In this document: positions 37,916-48,799 of the stretch, one piece after another
Layout of the letters: the number at the start of each line of letters is the position of its first letter
How positions within the stretch are numbered: the stretch's first letter is position 1
NCBI GenBank assembly: GCA_032622095.1
Contig: CP136069.1
Location: 48,902,760 to 48,966,759 of the forward strand
Source of the DNA: Siphonodentalium dalli
Taxonomy: Eukaryota; Mollusca; Scaphopoda; Gadilida; Siphonodentaliidae
Direction: 5' to 3'
DNA: 64,000 nucleotides
The notes under the pieces: model-generated
Seen by the model: only the letters and a program-made list of their open reading frames with translations
Told to the model about the DNA's origin: nothing
Database searches by the model: none
Translations under genes and position numbers: made by a program

Positions 37916-38168
37916 GTATTCTATCTGTGAATCATATTTCGTGTACCGTTTGTAAATTCCGATCACACATTGAGAGTTGTTAAAAACGCTCTTCGTTCGC
38001 GAAGACTATTTTCGGCGACGATTTTATTTGAATGGTTTCGGAAGACAAAAATATCATAAACATGTCAATTTGACACACTCTTAAATCTCTTTTTCCTGGC
38101 CGCTGAAATTTTGCTGGCCAGTATATATGACACACCTAATTTATTGTGAAATCCCATCATGGCATAAG

Positions 38169-41100
38169 GTCCCGGGCGGTTCCAAGGTTCATTTTGTTTG
38201 TACACTATTTTACCGGAATTTGAGGGGTTAATAACATCGGCCGTGGACGCGTCAACGAGTCAATATATGGAATTAACACTCAGGTGTATTGCACTACCGC
38301 GAATCTCCAAATAATCTGTCTGAAAACACAGGAAGACATCCGTAATCATCCAGACTCTTTTAGCCAATATCGGCATTTGCTGCGTTAATTGACCGGCCGG
38401 AGACGACCGAGCGAGTAAATTTTTCTATGTTGCCATCAAGTGGCATATCGCTACGTTATAACGTCGATATATTGTGTCCACGGGCACGCGAGGTCACCCG
38501 GGCGGCCCCGGGCGGTCCCAATCTTCTTTTTGTTTATATACCATTTTGTCGGATTTTGAGGGGTTAATATCACCGGCCGGAGTCGAGCGAGCGAGTAACA
38601 TTTTCTAGGTTGTCCTCATGGGGTATGTCGCTACGTTATAACGTCGCGATATAGTGTCCACGGGCACGTGGGGCCACCCGGGCGGTCCTGGGCGGTCGCA
38701 ATGTTCTTTTTGACTATATACCATTTTGTCGGATTTTGATGGGTTAATAACACCGGCCGGGGTCGAGCGAGCGAGTAACATTTTCTAGGTTGACCTCATG
38801 GGGTATGTCGCTACGTTATAACGTCGAGATATTGTGTCCACGGGCACGTGGGGCCACCCGGGCGGTCCTAATGTTCTTTTTGTCTATTTACCATTTTATC
38901 GGATTTTGAGGGGTTAATAACGCCGGCCGGGGTCGAGCGAGGGAGTAACATTTTGTAGGTTGACCTCGTGGGGTATGTCGCTATGTTATAACCTCTCTAT
39001 ATAGTGTCCACGGGCCCATGGTGCCTCCCGGGCGGTTTCGGGCGGTTCCAATGTTCTTTTTGTTTATATACCATTTTATCGGATTTTGAGGGGTTAATAA
39101 CACCGGCCGGAGTCGAGCGAGCGAGTAACATTTTGTAGGTTGACCTCGTGGGGTATGTCGCTACGTTATAACGTCGAGATATTGTGTCCACGGGCACGTG
39201 GGGCCACCCGGGCTGTCCCGGGCGGTCCCAATGTTCTTTTTGTCTATATACCATTTTGCCGGTTTTTAGGGGTTAATAACACCGGCCGGGGTCGAGCGAG
39301 CGAGTACCATTTTCTAGGTTGACCTCATGGGGTATGTCGCTACGTTATAACGTCGAGATATAGTGTACACGAGCCCATGGGGCCTCCCGGGCGGTCCCGG
39401 GCGGTCCCAATGTTCTTTTTGTTTATATACCATTTTATCGGATGTTGAGGGGTTAATAACACCGGCCGGAGTCGAGCGAGCGAGTACCATTTTGTAGGTT
39501 GACCTCGTGGGGTATGTCGCTACGTTATAACGTCGAGATATTGTGTCCACGGGCACGTGGGGCCACCCGGGCGGTCCCAATGTTCTTTTTGTCTATATAC
39601 CATTTTGTCGGATTTTGAGGGGTTAATAACACCGGCCGGGGTCGAGCGAGGGAGTAACATTTTGTAGGTTGACCTCGTGGGGTATGTCGCTATGTTATAA
39701 CGTCGAGATATAGTGTCCACGGGCCCATGGTGCCTCCCGGGCGGTTTCGGGCGGTTCCAATGTTCTTTTTGTTTATATACCATTTTATCGGATTTTGAGG
39801 GGTTAATAACACCGGCCGGAGTCGAGCGAGCGAGTAACATTTTGTAGGTTGACCTCGTGGTGTATGTCGCAACGTTATAACGTCGAAATATTGTGTCCAC
39901 GGGCACGTGGGGCCACCCGGGCGGTCCCGGGCGGTCCCAATGTTCTTTTTGTCTATATACCATTTTGCCGGTTTTTAGGGGTTAATAACACCGGCCGGGG
40001 TCGAGCGAGCGAGTACCATTTTCTAGGTTGACCTCATGGGGTATGTCGCTACGTTATAACGTCGATATATAGTGTACACGAGCCCATGGGGCCTCCCGGG
40101 CGGTCCCGGGTGGTCCCAATGTTCTTTTTGTTTATATACCATTTTATCGGATGTTGAGGGGTTAATAACACCGGCCGGAGTCGAGCGAGCGAGTACCATT
40201 TTGTAGGTTGACCTCGTGGGGTGGGGCGGTCCCAATGTTCTTTTTGTCTATATTCCATTTTGCCGGTTTTTAGGGGTTAATAACACCGGCCGGGGTCGAG
40301 CGAGAGAGTACCATTTTCTAGGTTGACCTCATGGGGTATGTCGCTACGTTATAACGTCGAGATATAGTGTACACGAGCCCATGGGGCCTCCCGGGCGGTC
40401 CCGGGCGGTCCCAATGTTCTTTTTGTTTATATACCATTTTATCGGATGTTGAGGGGTTAATAACACCGGCCGGAGTCGAGCGAGCGAGTACCATTTTGTA
40501 GTTTGACCTCGTGGGGTATGTCGCTACGTTATAACGTCGAGATATAGTGTCCACGGGCCCATGGGGCCTCCCGGGCGTTCCCGGGCGGTCCCAATGTTCT
40601 TTTTGTTTATATACCATTTTGTCGGATTTTGAGGGGTTAATAACACCGGCCGGGGTCGAGCGAGCTAGTATCATTTTCTAGGTGGGGTATGTCGCTATGT
40701 TATAACGTCGAGATATTGTGTCCACGGGGACGTGGGGCCACCCGGGCGGTCTCGGGCGGTCCCAATGTTCTTTTTGTCTATATACCATTTTATCGAATTT
40801 TGAGGGGTTAATAACACCGGCCGGAGTCGAGCGAGCGAGTAACATTTTCTAGGTTGACCTCATGGGGTATGTCGCTACGTTATAACGTCGAGATATTGTG
40901 TCCACGGGCACGTGGGGCCACCCGGGCGGTCCCGGGCGGTCCCAATGTTATTTTTGTTTATATACCATTTTATCGAATTTTGAGGGGTTAATAACACCGG
41001 CCGGAGTCGAGCGAGCGAGTAACATTTTGTAGGTTGACCTCGTGGGGTATGTCGCTATGTTATAACATCGAGATATAGTGTCCACGGGCCCATGGGGCCG

Positions 41101-41523
41101 CCCGGGCGGTCCCGGGCGGTTCCAAGGTTCTTTTGTTTATACACTATTTTACCGGAATTTGAGGGGTTAATAACATCGGCCGTGGACGCGTCAACGAGTC
41201 AATACATGGAATTAACACTCAGGTGTATTGCACTTATTGCACTACCAAGAATCACCAAAATAATCTGTCTGAAAACACACGAAGACACCAGTAATCACCC
41301 AGGCTCTTTTAGCCAATATCGGCATTTGTGGGGTTAATATGACCGGCCGGAGACGAGCGAGCGAGTAAATTTTTCTATGTTGCCCTCAGGTGGCATGTCG
41401 CTACGTTATACCGTCGAGATATTGTGTCCACGGGCTCGTTGGGCCGCCTGGGCGGTCCCGGGCGGTCCCCGGGCGGTCCCCGGGCGCTCCCGGGCGGTCC
41501 CCGGGGCGGTAATTAGTCACACC
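38169..41523 (-). repeat. Right arm: inverted 180-bp satellite array
   Basis: Reverse-complement of the left-arm units, about 18 of them. The outermost unit (about 41100-41523) and the innermost one (about 38169-38500) are both the longer terminal-type variant. The outer end has extra GGGCGGTCCCC repeats before GTAATTAGTCACACC. One unit near 40222 has lost a large part. Compared with the left arm, the unit order and number differ, so the arms have evolved separately while staying homologous. Confidence 0.92.
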
Positions 41524-41524
41524 G

Positions 41525-41533
41525 AACAACACG
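41525..41533. repeat. Right target-site duplication of the MULE (AACAACACG)
   Basis: It lies one base beyond the right terminus and is identical to 28765-28773 and 25127-25135. Confidence 0.85.
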
Positions 41534-42380
41534 ATTAGGAGATACTTATGTTTGTTTAGTGAAAATCGGTGACAACAAATACCATTTATTGTGTTGCCGC
41601 TCCCAAGTTGTTCCTCTCTCTGACATCAACAACGGCACTTTATAAAATGTTAACACTGTGCCATCTTTTTCGTAAACAAGTTACCTGGTAAGACCCTTCG
41701 GATAACCCATTATACTTTATATAGAAAACAGACAAACCAGTCATTTGGCCAAATGTCTAAACGTGTAATCATTTGGCCAAATGACCGTAAGCGTCATTCA
41801 TTAAGCACATTTGGTGAAATGTCTAAATGTTCCAGTCATTTGGCCAAATGGGATACATTGGGGACTAAGATGTGCATTCTTTTATGAAACTATATTTATT
41901 TAACACACAGTAACACAGAATACACAATTGTATACGGTAATTAATAAATACATTTAATTTATTTGAAAAATTCTTACTTGAGTACCATCTACTGTTACAC
42001 AACATATTATTTTTATACCAAAGTCATTGCCTGGTCTTGCATCTCATAGGTCCATTGTCATTACATTTTACAAATCACGGACCACAATGCTGAGAGTCAG
42101 TTTTGTTGGCGTGGCGAAGAGATTAGTCAATATTGACTAAAGTTTAGTCAGTTTCAATTTGAGGCGATTGTGTTACCGTAATAACCCAACATTGGATCGC
42201 ATTTATACAATTTAAAATTTAGTAACAATGGGCCGCATGTGGTATAGTTACTTGTTACGTTAGTCGGTTGTAACCAACTAAAGTTGGGTAATCATATATA
42301 CAATTGGGTATAGCACTGTTAGGTTGGTGGCGTGCCATCAAAGAGTTTGTGTAAACAATATTTTATTCTCAAGAACTAGC
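41534..42380. other. Non-coding stretch right of the MULE
   Basis: No gene recognised; it contains the triple palindrome listed separately. Confidence 0.5.
41742..41850. repeat. Three copies of the palindrome CATTTGGCCAAATG
   Basis: Exact 14-bp copies lie at 41742-41755, 41770-41783 and 41837-41850; a partial version (CATTTGGTGAAATG) lies near 41809. Clustered identical palindromes can be binding sites for a dimeric factor, but nothing else supports that. Confidence 0.75.
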
Positions 42381-42399
42381 ATAATATAAAGATATAAAC

Positions 42400-43740
42400 A
42401 ATCCAACATTATAGAAAAGGATATTGCAATAAGCCAAAGGTCCACTACGTACATGTGGCCATTTCTTTGGTATACATACATGTAATGCATCATGGTTTAA
42501 TTGTGTCTCAATGATGAACTGCCTATCCCACAAGCACCCGCAAGCTATCCCGTGGTCAACTGATGCATGTCCGCCCTCCCCACAATCACATCTCTGGCAT
42601 GCATGAGTATACGAGAGCACAATTATGTTTAGTCTTTTGGTTCGCGTCTCACAGTTCATAACCATATATCAGTTAAGTTATCGTTTAGTATCGTCGATGA
42701 ACTTTTTACGGCGAAGAATATGTCGGTATTTTTGGTATAAGTTATATCTACAGACCCATACAGTATTATGTCGACTTTCAAGTTCGCATTCAGATGACCC
42801 TTTCACGCTCGAATATTGGACATTTGAGTCAGAAATGCTCGGCAGTTTCTACTTCTCCACCGTCGCTAAATAGACTATTATTCAAATGATTGCAGGCGAC
42901 AGTGGTATATTTGACTTGGTCTTCGGAACTCTGTATAATAATATGAAAGTATGATAATGCGATCGGTTAAAAGACAATTCACATTCTGTCGACTCTGGTG
43001 GAAAGTTTTTCAATGATTTGACCGTAGCTGTAAGACGGATACAAGACAAGTGTACTTGCTCAAATGTTCTCCTATCCATTATCAATGTATACTTTATTAG
43101 TATATGCATTCGAGCTGCGGCTCGATTTTCAATATTAGTGATGTGATCATTCCACGTACCGTCTGTTAAAAGTAAGGCCTAAATGTTTGTGAGTTTCGAC
43201 ATCAACACTATCCTTTCCCGAGATATGAAGGGGGTAGTCGATAAGGCTATTTCCGTGATACTAGAAGTGATTTTGTTTTCATGGGATTCAATTTCATTGG
43301 CCATTTTTGGAACCATTCGACAATCAGACTAATATCGTTGTTGAATACCTTTGAGGCAGAAAATGGCCTTCAGTGCATAGCAATAAAGAGTTATCACCGG
43401 CAAGCAACCATATATTGCACGTAACGTTGTCTACCATATTATTAAAGTAGATCAATACAAGAGGGTTGAGTTTGAATCTCTGGGGCACACCAGCTGAGAC
43501 ACACCTCCAACAGGACTTCGAGTTTGAAACGATTACTCGTTGAAGCCGATTGTCCAAATAATTTTGTAATATACCATAGGATGGGCCGACAATTCACATT
43601 CTGTTCCAGCTTACATAGTAAGCCCCGATGCCACACCTTATCGAATGCCAGTCTGATATCACCGAGAAGGCATCTAATGTCTTTGTCACTATCCAGAGAA
43701 GATATTATGTAATGGTAAACGTCTGTTGACTGAAATACTG
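42400..43740 (-). mobile_element. Decayed LINE fragment on the minus strand
   Basis: Read on the minus strand, motif A survives as LAFDKVWHRGLLCKL (about 43605-43650). It is followed in another frame by motif B-like SAGVPQRFKLNPLVLIYFN and a broken motif C-like NIWLLAGDNSLLLCTEG, where the usual F-A-D-D reads L-A-G-D. Thumb sequence (RTFEQVHLSCIR) and C-terminal CDCGEG lie further along. The closest pattern is the CR1/jockey-type RT common in aquatic invertebrates, a different lineage from the other copies here. Several frameshifts; both ends are undefined. Confidence 0.8.
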
Positions 43741-43969
43741 TGCTTTTAAATGAAACAATAGGGGTCTCGTATGATATAATTGAATATATCTATGTTAAGA
43801 CAATTCAGGATCTGTCTGACCTGGTAGACTGTGCCATTGCAAACCCAAATCCCGAACAAACATGGGTTATGCAGCATCGTCTCATAGCAGTCAGCAGTTG
43901 TGGACATTATATCCTGTAAAACCTAAACATGACACTGTATTCTCATTTGTCTCGCACATATATGCTCAT

Positions 43970-44226
43970 TCACTTGCAGTTTCTAACGTATGAAATCCAC
44001 CCTGCGATGTTTCTGAGTTCTTCGTTTGGCACATCAATGATTCCCACAATAGAGGTTTGACATTGTCCTGTGACTTTGTTGTGTTCGTAAGTAACGCACG
44101 TGTATGTAGCATTGATACATATGTATTTGCACTCCTCTAGCGATTTTCCTGAAATCGACTCATGGTTCATTTCTCGAATTATCCAGTCATTGATGGGATA
44201 GAAGGTATCGTCATATTCCTGGCAAC
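43970..44226 (-). CDS. Terminal exon of a PAN/apple-domain protein
   Basis: Acceptor TATATTCCAG|GTTGCC opens an 85-residue exon that ends at TGA (43970-43972). It has GCQEY, YPINDW, then SLEECKYIC, TCVTYEH, GQCQ and a closing GWISYVRNC. Order and spacing fit one complete PAN/apple domain: start cysteine, SLEEC helix, the hairpin cysteines, and the W-x-Y-x-x-C end. The domain binds proteins or glycans in secreted proteins. The exon begins in phase 1; earlier exons should lie above 44226. It is a separate gene from the exon at 6614-6904, which has its own signal peptide. Continuation through a weak donor next to the stop cannot be excluded. Confidence 0.65.
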
Positions 44227-44239
44227 CTGGAATATACAT

Positions 44240-46600
44240 GTATAGACATACGCATCATGTCGAAAATTTCAATAAACCTTATAATGCATGTAGTGCAGTC
44301 TGGGTTGTAACCGCACATAAGTACCATCCATCAGATCGTAAACAACCTGTAACACCACGGCAATGGCACATGGTCAGTTCAAGATCAAGTACATGAAATA
44401 CATGAAGTATGACTCTATATTTATTTGCGAATGTCTGTATGTCTGTGTTCTATGTGCATTCACGGGGTACCATCCAGATGGGACCAAGGGGTCTAACAGG
44501 GCTATTTGATACGAGAAAGATAGCGGTGCGGATTATAATTTGATAAAGTGACGCTGTTGTTGTCAGCGGTAGAATATGGGAGGCGCAGCACACAACTTAT
44601 ATCGGAACATCTCCCGACATGACGAATCTAACTGTAAGGTCAAAATGTCGGATTGTTTTGCTCCAACATTAACAATCACAAGTTGAGTTAATTATAATCC
44701 ATGTATATAGGGATGACATATCTTAATGCTATTTGGATATACAATCTATGAGAGTATGTGTAACACGTTGAGCAAGAGTATTCTCTATTCCCACCAAAAT
44801 GTCCACTGTGTTTCACATCACTTTACCTGGGCAACGCTGGGTAATCTTGCTAGTACGTTTATACAATTGCTTTCACACAGCTTTGATATACGAGCAGTTA
44901 CTCTATATGTGTATACATGTGCATGACAAATGCAGTGAATATAATTGTGTATGTTGTAATACCCAATGGTGTAGCCAGGAACTGCACACAAGTCCACGTA
45001 CTACATGTCCGCATTTATAGCGCCCGCTCTCGCGCGGCGAGGCCGCGGAAGCGAAGCGACCTAGGGTATACGTATGCGAATATGAGATATACTAATCGAC
45101 TTATGCAGCCCAATCTAAAAATAGATTGAACTTACCTAAAATAGAATAATTTGTTCATAATTCAAGGCGCAACCTTATTTCCAGGTTGTCCTAAGTGCAT
45201 TTTTTATGTTTTTGAGATAATATATTTTTTAAGTTTGACTCTCCGATGCGGGTCAACTATTAAGACTATGGATATACTTCTAACATTGTCCGATTGGAAA
45301 ATCATTCATTTATTAGAATAAATAAGCATCACAATTCAGAAATTAAATGTAATCCTGTTTTGTGAAGAATACTGCCGGTAGGGTTATATATGTTGATATT
45401 TAGGACATACTGGAACTTAATTATACTATGAATAGTTCAAATGACATCAATGAACTGAAATTCGTTTGAATGACCACCTTGTTCTATGTGACAGAAATAT
45501 TAGGATAATTATCACTCAGAACAAACAAGATCATCTCACAGGTCTGAATCTTAACAGGACATCTTGGAATTCAGAGAGCATATGACATATAATTGTTGTA
45601 TGTACGCTAACCCAGATGATATTCTACAATGCATTTTTTCATTTCAACTAAGGTATTGTCTAACTTTGGTATGTATGTCGGAATTTGGTCAACTAGAGCG
45701 TTGACATGACACATTGTTATGTCCCCTATAAACCTGCAACGGACTAACTTGACACTCGCTCCGAAACGTAGGACACTATATATTCTAGTCGCTTAGACTC
45801 GATTTGGAAGTAAACCAAGAAGAAATAGGTACTAAGCTGTTTTTATATAAAAAGCCTTTGAGGAAATTGTTTACAGCTCTTTCATATAGGGACCTATTTT
45901 GTTGTTTGTGAATTGTGACTATACCCATACAATAACGTATTCAAAATCCCCATGCATCACGGGATGGGGAAATCGTCATTTTTGGGTCAAGCGACAAGAA
46001 TATGTAAACAAACAAACAATGGTGAAATTGGAATCTTGTTAGTCAACAAATCTGCCAACTACAAACCTTGAATCGAGTTCCCTGATTGCAAAATATGACC
46101 ACACAACAACATCAGTAGTATTGGCTGACACTCTGGCCCACCCCCTCGCTCGATGTCACTCTGGCCCATGGGCCAGAGTGACATCGAGCGAGGGGGGTGG
46201 GCCAGAGTGTCAGCCAATACTACTAACATCCTATATTTTGATGCTTTTCATGGATGGAAAGTCGTTATATTTAGGTAAACATCAGAAACGCATTATTCTT
46301 GTTGTCATGGCATAACATAACATTCCGAGTTTGAACGATTTCGATACCATTCATACTACGCCACTATAAATATATTTTGCAGTATGACGTCACAGCACTC
46401 AAATAGTATTACGATTGACAGAATATATCCTTTCGGTTTAATTTTCACGGAAGCTACCTGTTGACTTTTTTGGAAATACTTAATTCAATTCCCCTTGCTA
46501 AATGCATAGACACTGTTTAGTGTTTAAATATACCTGCCGGTGTCAGAATCTTATAAATGTGTAAGCACTTAACTCGTAGCTTGTTCATTTATTTAGTCTT
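44240..46600. other. Non-coding stretch with one palindrome
   Basis: No gene recognised. A small GC-rich patch near 45022-45065 stands out from the AT-rich surroundings without a clear role. If the PAN gene extends upstream, part of this is its intron. Confidence 0.45.
46114..46224. repeat. Near-perfect 111-bp palindrome without spacer
   Basis: It is centred on CCCATGGG at 46165-46172. The 55-bp arms match except for a one-base difference in a C5/G6 run. Nested in it, CTCTGGCCCA occurs twice in each arm. Spacerless palindromes of this length are unstable in cloning and replication, so this may be a young event. Confidence 0.92.
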
Positions 46601-46620
46601 CTATCAGACGCCTGTCTCAC

Positions 46621-46818
46621 TTGCGTAATTTCACGATCAATGCTCTGGGTACCATTAACTGAATTAATGCACACACGGAAATTATCAACTTGCGTAATAT
46701 ACATAGCTTTGGGTTGCTTTATGGGTATTTCAGGTGCAAGGAAATGACTATTTTTCAGTGATAAATACAAAAACGAACCATTGTCGTCCCATCGCGTTAT
46801 ATATTTGCCCAATACGGC
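46621..46818 (-). CDS. Tentative internal exon, unknown protein
   Basis: A 198-bp block lies between acceptor CATGCAG|GCC and a strong donor CGCAA|GTGAGA. It is phase 0 at both ends, 66 codons with no stop, starting AVLGKYITRWDDNG and passing PEIPIKQPKAMYITQ and FRVCINSVNG. The composition looks like real protein, but no family is recognised. It could belong to the same minus-strand gene as the PAN exon at 43970, with at least one exon between because phases differ. If unspliced the frame ends at 46585. Confidence 0.35.
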
Positions 46819-46861
46819 CTGCATGGTCATGAGTGATGTGTAAAAAGCAATTAGCTATAAT

Positions 46862-47240
46862 ATGTCCATTTGTGAGGTGTATATGTATACCTGGAGTGAC
46901 TCTGGTCATGGTTGGATGTATATGTTTACATGTATCTTGAGTGGTCTTATGGCCATGGTTGTGGTGAATATGTATACAGGGAGAGATCGTATGGCCAACA
47001 GTGAGGTGAATATGTATACAAAGAGGGTACTGTATTGTCATTAATGTGGTGGATGTATATACAGTGGTGAATATGTGACCATGGGTAATACATGTATGTA
47101 GTAGTGTACTTGGTGTGTCTGCATGGTGATTCATGACTGTATGGTCATGATTGGGGTTTACATGTATACCCAATCGTGTATAACGTGAGTAGCTATATGG
47201 TCATTTGTCTGGTGGTTGTATGTGTACTCATACCATGTAG
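46862..47240. repeat. Degenerate minisatellite, units about 40-47 bp
   Basis: Repeated segments of GTGGTGAATATGTATACA type alternate with ATGGCCAT/ATGGTCATG. Eight or so units are recognisable to about 47210. The His/Thr-rich minus-strand frame (46748-47173) comes from the repeat. Confidence 0.75.
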
Positions 47241-48066
47241 GGTACACATATGCCGACGACCGGATCAACCATCCATCGTTCGAAAAACTAACACCATTAT
47301 AACTTCTGCTCTGTATGAAGGCTCTTGAACATTTTCGTCTCTGTAATGTGGTCTATATCATTCTTGTTTGTTGATAACATCCATGAAGATCATATTGATA
47401 AACCCCTCCTTAAATGTGTTGCTTCCTTTGGGGAACATGGTATCCATTGACATGTGTCAGTGCATTCTCTTATGCGAGTCTCCCCATTTCACCCATAAAT
47501 TATAATAATTTATTTTATTATGTAGATTTGTCTATAATAGTGAATAAAAGTATTCTCCATAATTCAACATCAAAACTCTAACTTATGATCGTAGTAATTT
47601 ACTACATTTATAAACCGGTTCACACCCCTCGGCCAATCAAATTGCTCCAATTCATGAACCTGTATTTCGACGGGGCCAAAATATTACACATAAATTGACA
47701 TTAATTGGATAGTAAGCTGAAAGGAGATCGGAGCTGAAGGTGTGACATTCTAACAATACGCCACAATGATAGCACGAGTCACCCGGGAAGTTAAATCACG
47801 GATCACACCATCAGTAGCGGTCATAGAGGGGTGAGCTGTATCGGTGGGGGCCAAACACTTCCCATTGAATGTATTTTTGGGGTTTGCCGGGAGGGGCGGG
47901 GTGATTGGAAGTAAATTGAACGAAATCCAAACCTGTTTGGAATGTATAATCCACAATAATCACGTAATGATCTTTGGTATGATACAATTGAGAACATTCC
48001 ATAAACTGTTCACATTTACTTGAACGCCGAAAATGCAGGCAATATAATTATGCAGGTTTTTGTCAG
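47241..48066. other. Non-coding stretch
   Basis: No feature called. Minus-strand frames at 47750-48002 are GC-richer than their surroundings and contain NGKCLAPTDTAHPS, but no domain or splice pair convinces me. Confidence 0.4.
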
Positions 48067-48217
48067 GAATGCCGGTGATATTTCATCACACACACTTCAT
48101 GCATTGTGGAATAATTTCACGAAGAAATTAGAACACTACCAGAACAATGATTGCCTCCTGTATTCTGAACCATATTTTCATTATGACAACAAGAAGAAAA
48201 ATAACCTTAAAGTGCAG
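48067..48217 (+). CDS. Tentative exon, unknown protein
   Basis: Acceptor GTTTTTGTCAG|GAATG and donor GTGCAG|GTAGTA bound 151 bp without stops, encoding segments such as HALWNNFTKKLEHY and LLYSEPYFHYDNKKK. The aromatic- and lysine-rich composition resembles coding sequence, but no domain is recognised and no partner exon was found on the plus strand. Confidence 0.25.
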
Positions 48218-48379
48218 GTAGTAATAATTAAGACCACCCGATATATGTTTATTAACCACGCTTAATCTGATCAATGTAGTCTAGAGTGTTCAAAGAAATA
48301 ACACCGCAGACGAAGCGATTGCTAATTTTGCTCCCGGCGCAAATCAGAGCGTAAGCCCTCCTCTTTGCTAAGAATAGTC

Positions 48380-48440
48380 GGCCTCTTTCGGAGAACTTCG
48401 GAAATGACGTCACAAGTTGAAGACGTATTTCCCCCAGTGC
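48380..48440. repeat. Short sequence shared with 62170-62215
   Basis: A TGACGTCACAAGTTGAAGAC segment on the plus strand here appears in reverse complement near 62180 (GTCTTCAACTTGTGACGTCA). It contains the CRE-type palindrome TGACGTCA. Probably part of an interspersed repeat. Confidence 0.5.
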
Positions 48441-48653
48441 GCGAATGTAAACAACGAATGTTTTAAAGATATGTTTCGATAAAACACTCACGTTTTCGAG
48501 TACTTTGCGTGTAATTTGGAGCCAGAATATGATTAAAGTTCTCAACACGCAGTGCTTTTCTTGTGAGTAGCAGCTATTGCATTCGTCAGATCGCAACCAC
48601 AATTTTAATGACGAAATACTGACATCACTTTGGGAAAAATGTGTTAGTTTATT

Positions 48654-48795
48654 CCACAGGCCTTCTAATTTCTAAACAGTGATAATTGAGTGATAAATAT
48701 TTTTGAATTAATTAGTCCACTTACCGTAATATAGAGAATAGATCAATTAAAATTTGTATTTATTAAGATCCCAGTCACTGTTTAGAAGGCCTGTA
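48654..48795. repeat. Hairpin with AGGCCTTCTAA arms
   Basis: The left arm, ACAGGCCTTCTAA then TTTCTAAACAGTGA, is mirrored at 48773-48795 (TCACTGTTTAGAAGGCCTGT) apart from a 7-base insertion. The loop is about 90 bp. It may be a small MITE. Confidence 0.7.
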
Positions 48796-48799
48796 CACG

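Larger units (their letters stand above)
28774..41523 (+). mobile_element. Giant Mutator-like (MULE) transposon with satellite-array terminal inverted repeats
   Basis: About 12.75 kb. The ends are GGTGTGACTAATTAC and its exact reverse complement GTAATTAGTCACACC, next to a 9-bp target duplication. From each end inward runs a long array of 180-bp units: direct in the left arm (28774-33404), reverse-complemented in the right (38169-41523). Between them is a two-exon MULE transposase gene and about 1.8 kb of 3' sequence holding two hairpin MITEs. MULEs with long or repeat-containing terminal inverted repeats are known; arms that are themselves kilobase satellite arrays are unusual. The left boundary could also be taken at 25136 in the duplicated copy. 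Confidence 0.88.

Noticed and set aside
45022-45065. GC-rich patch as a CpG-island promoter
   Set aside because: Too short (about 40 bp) and no exon nearby.
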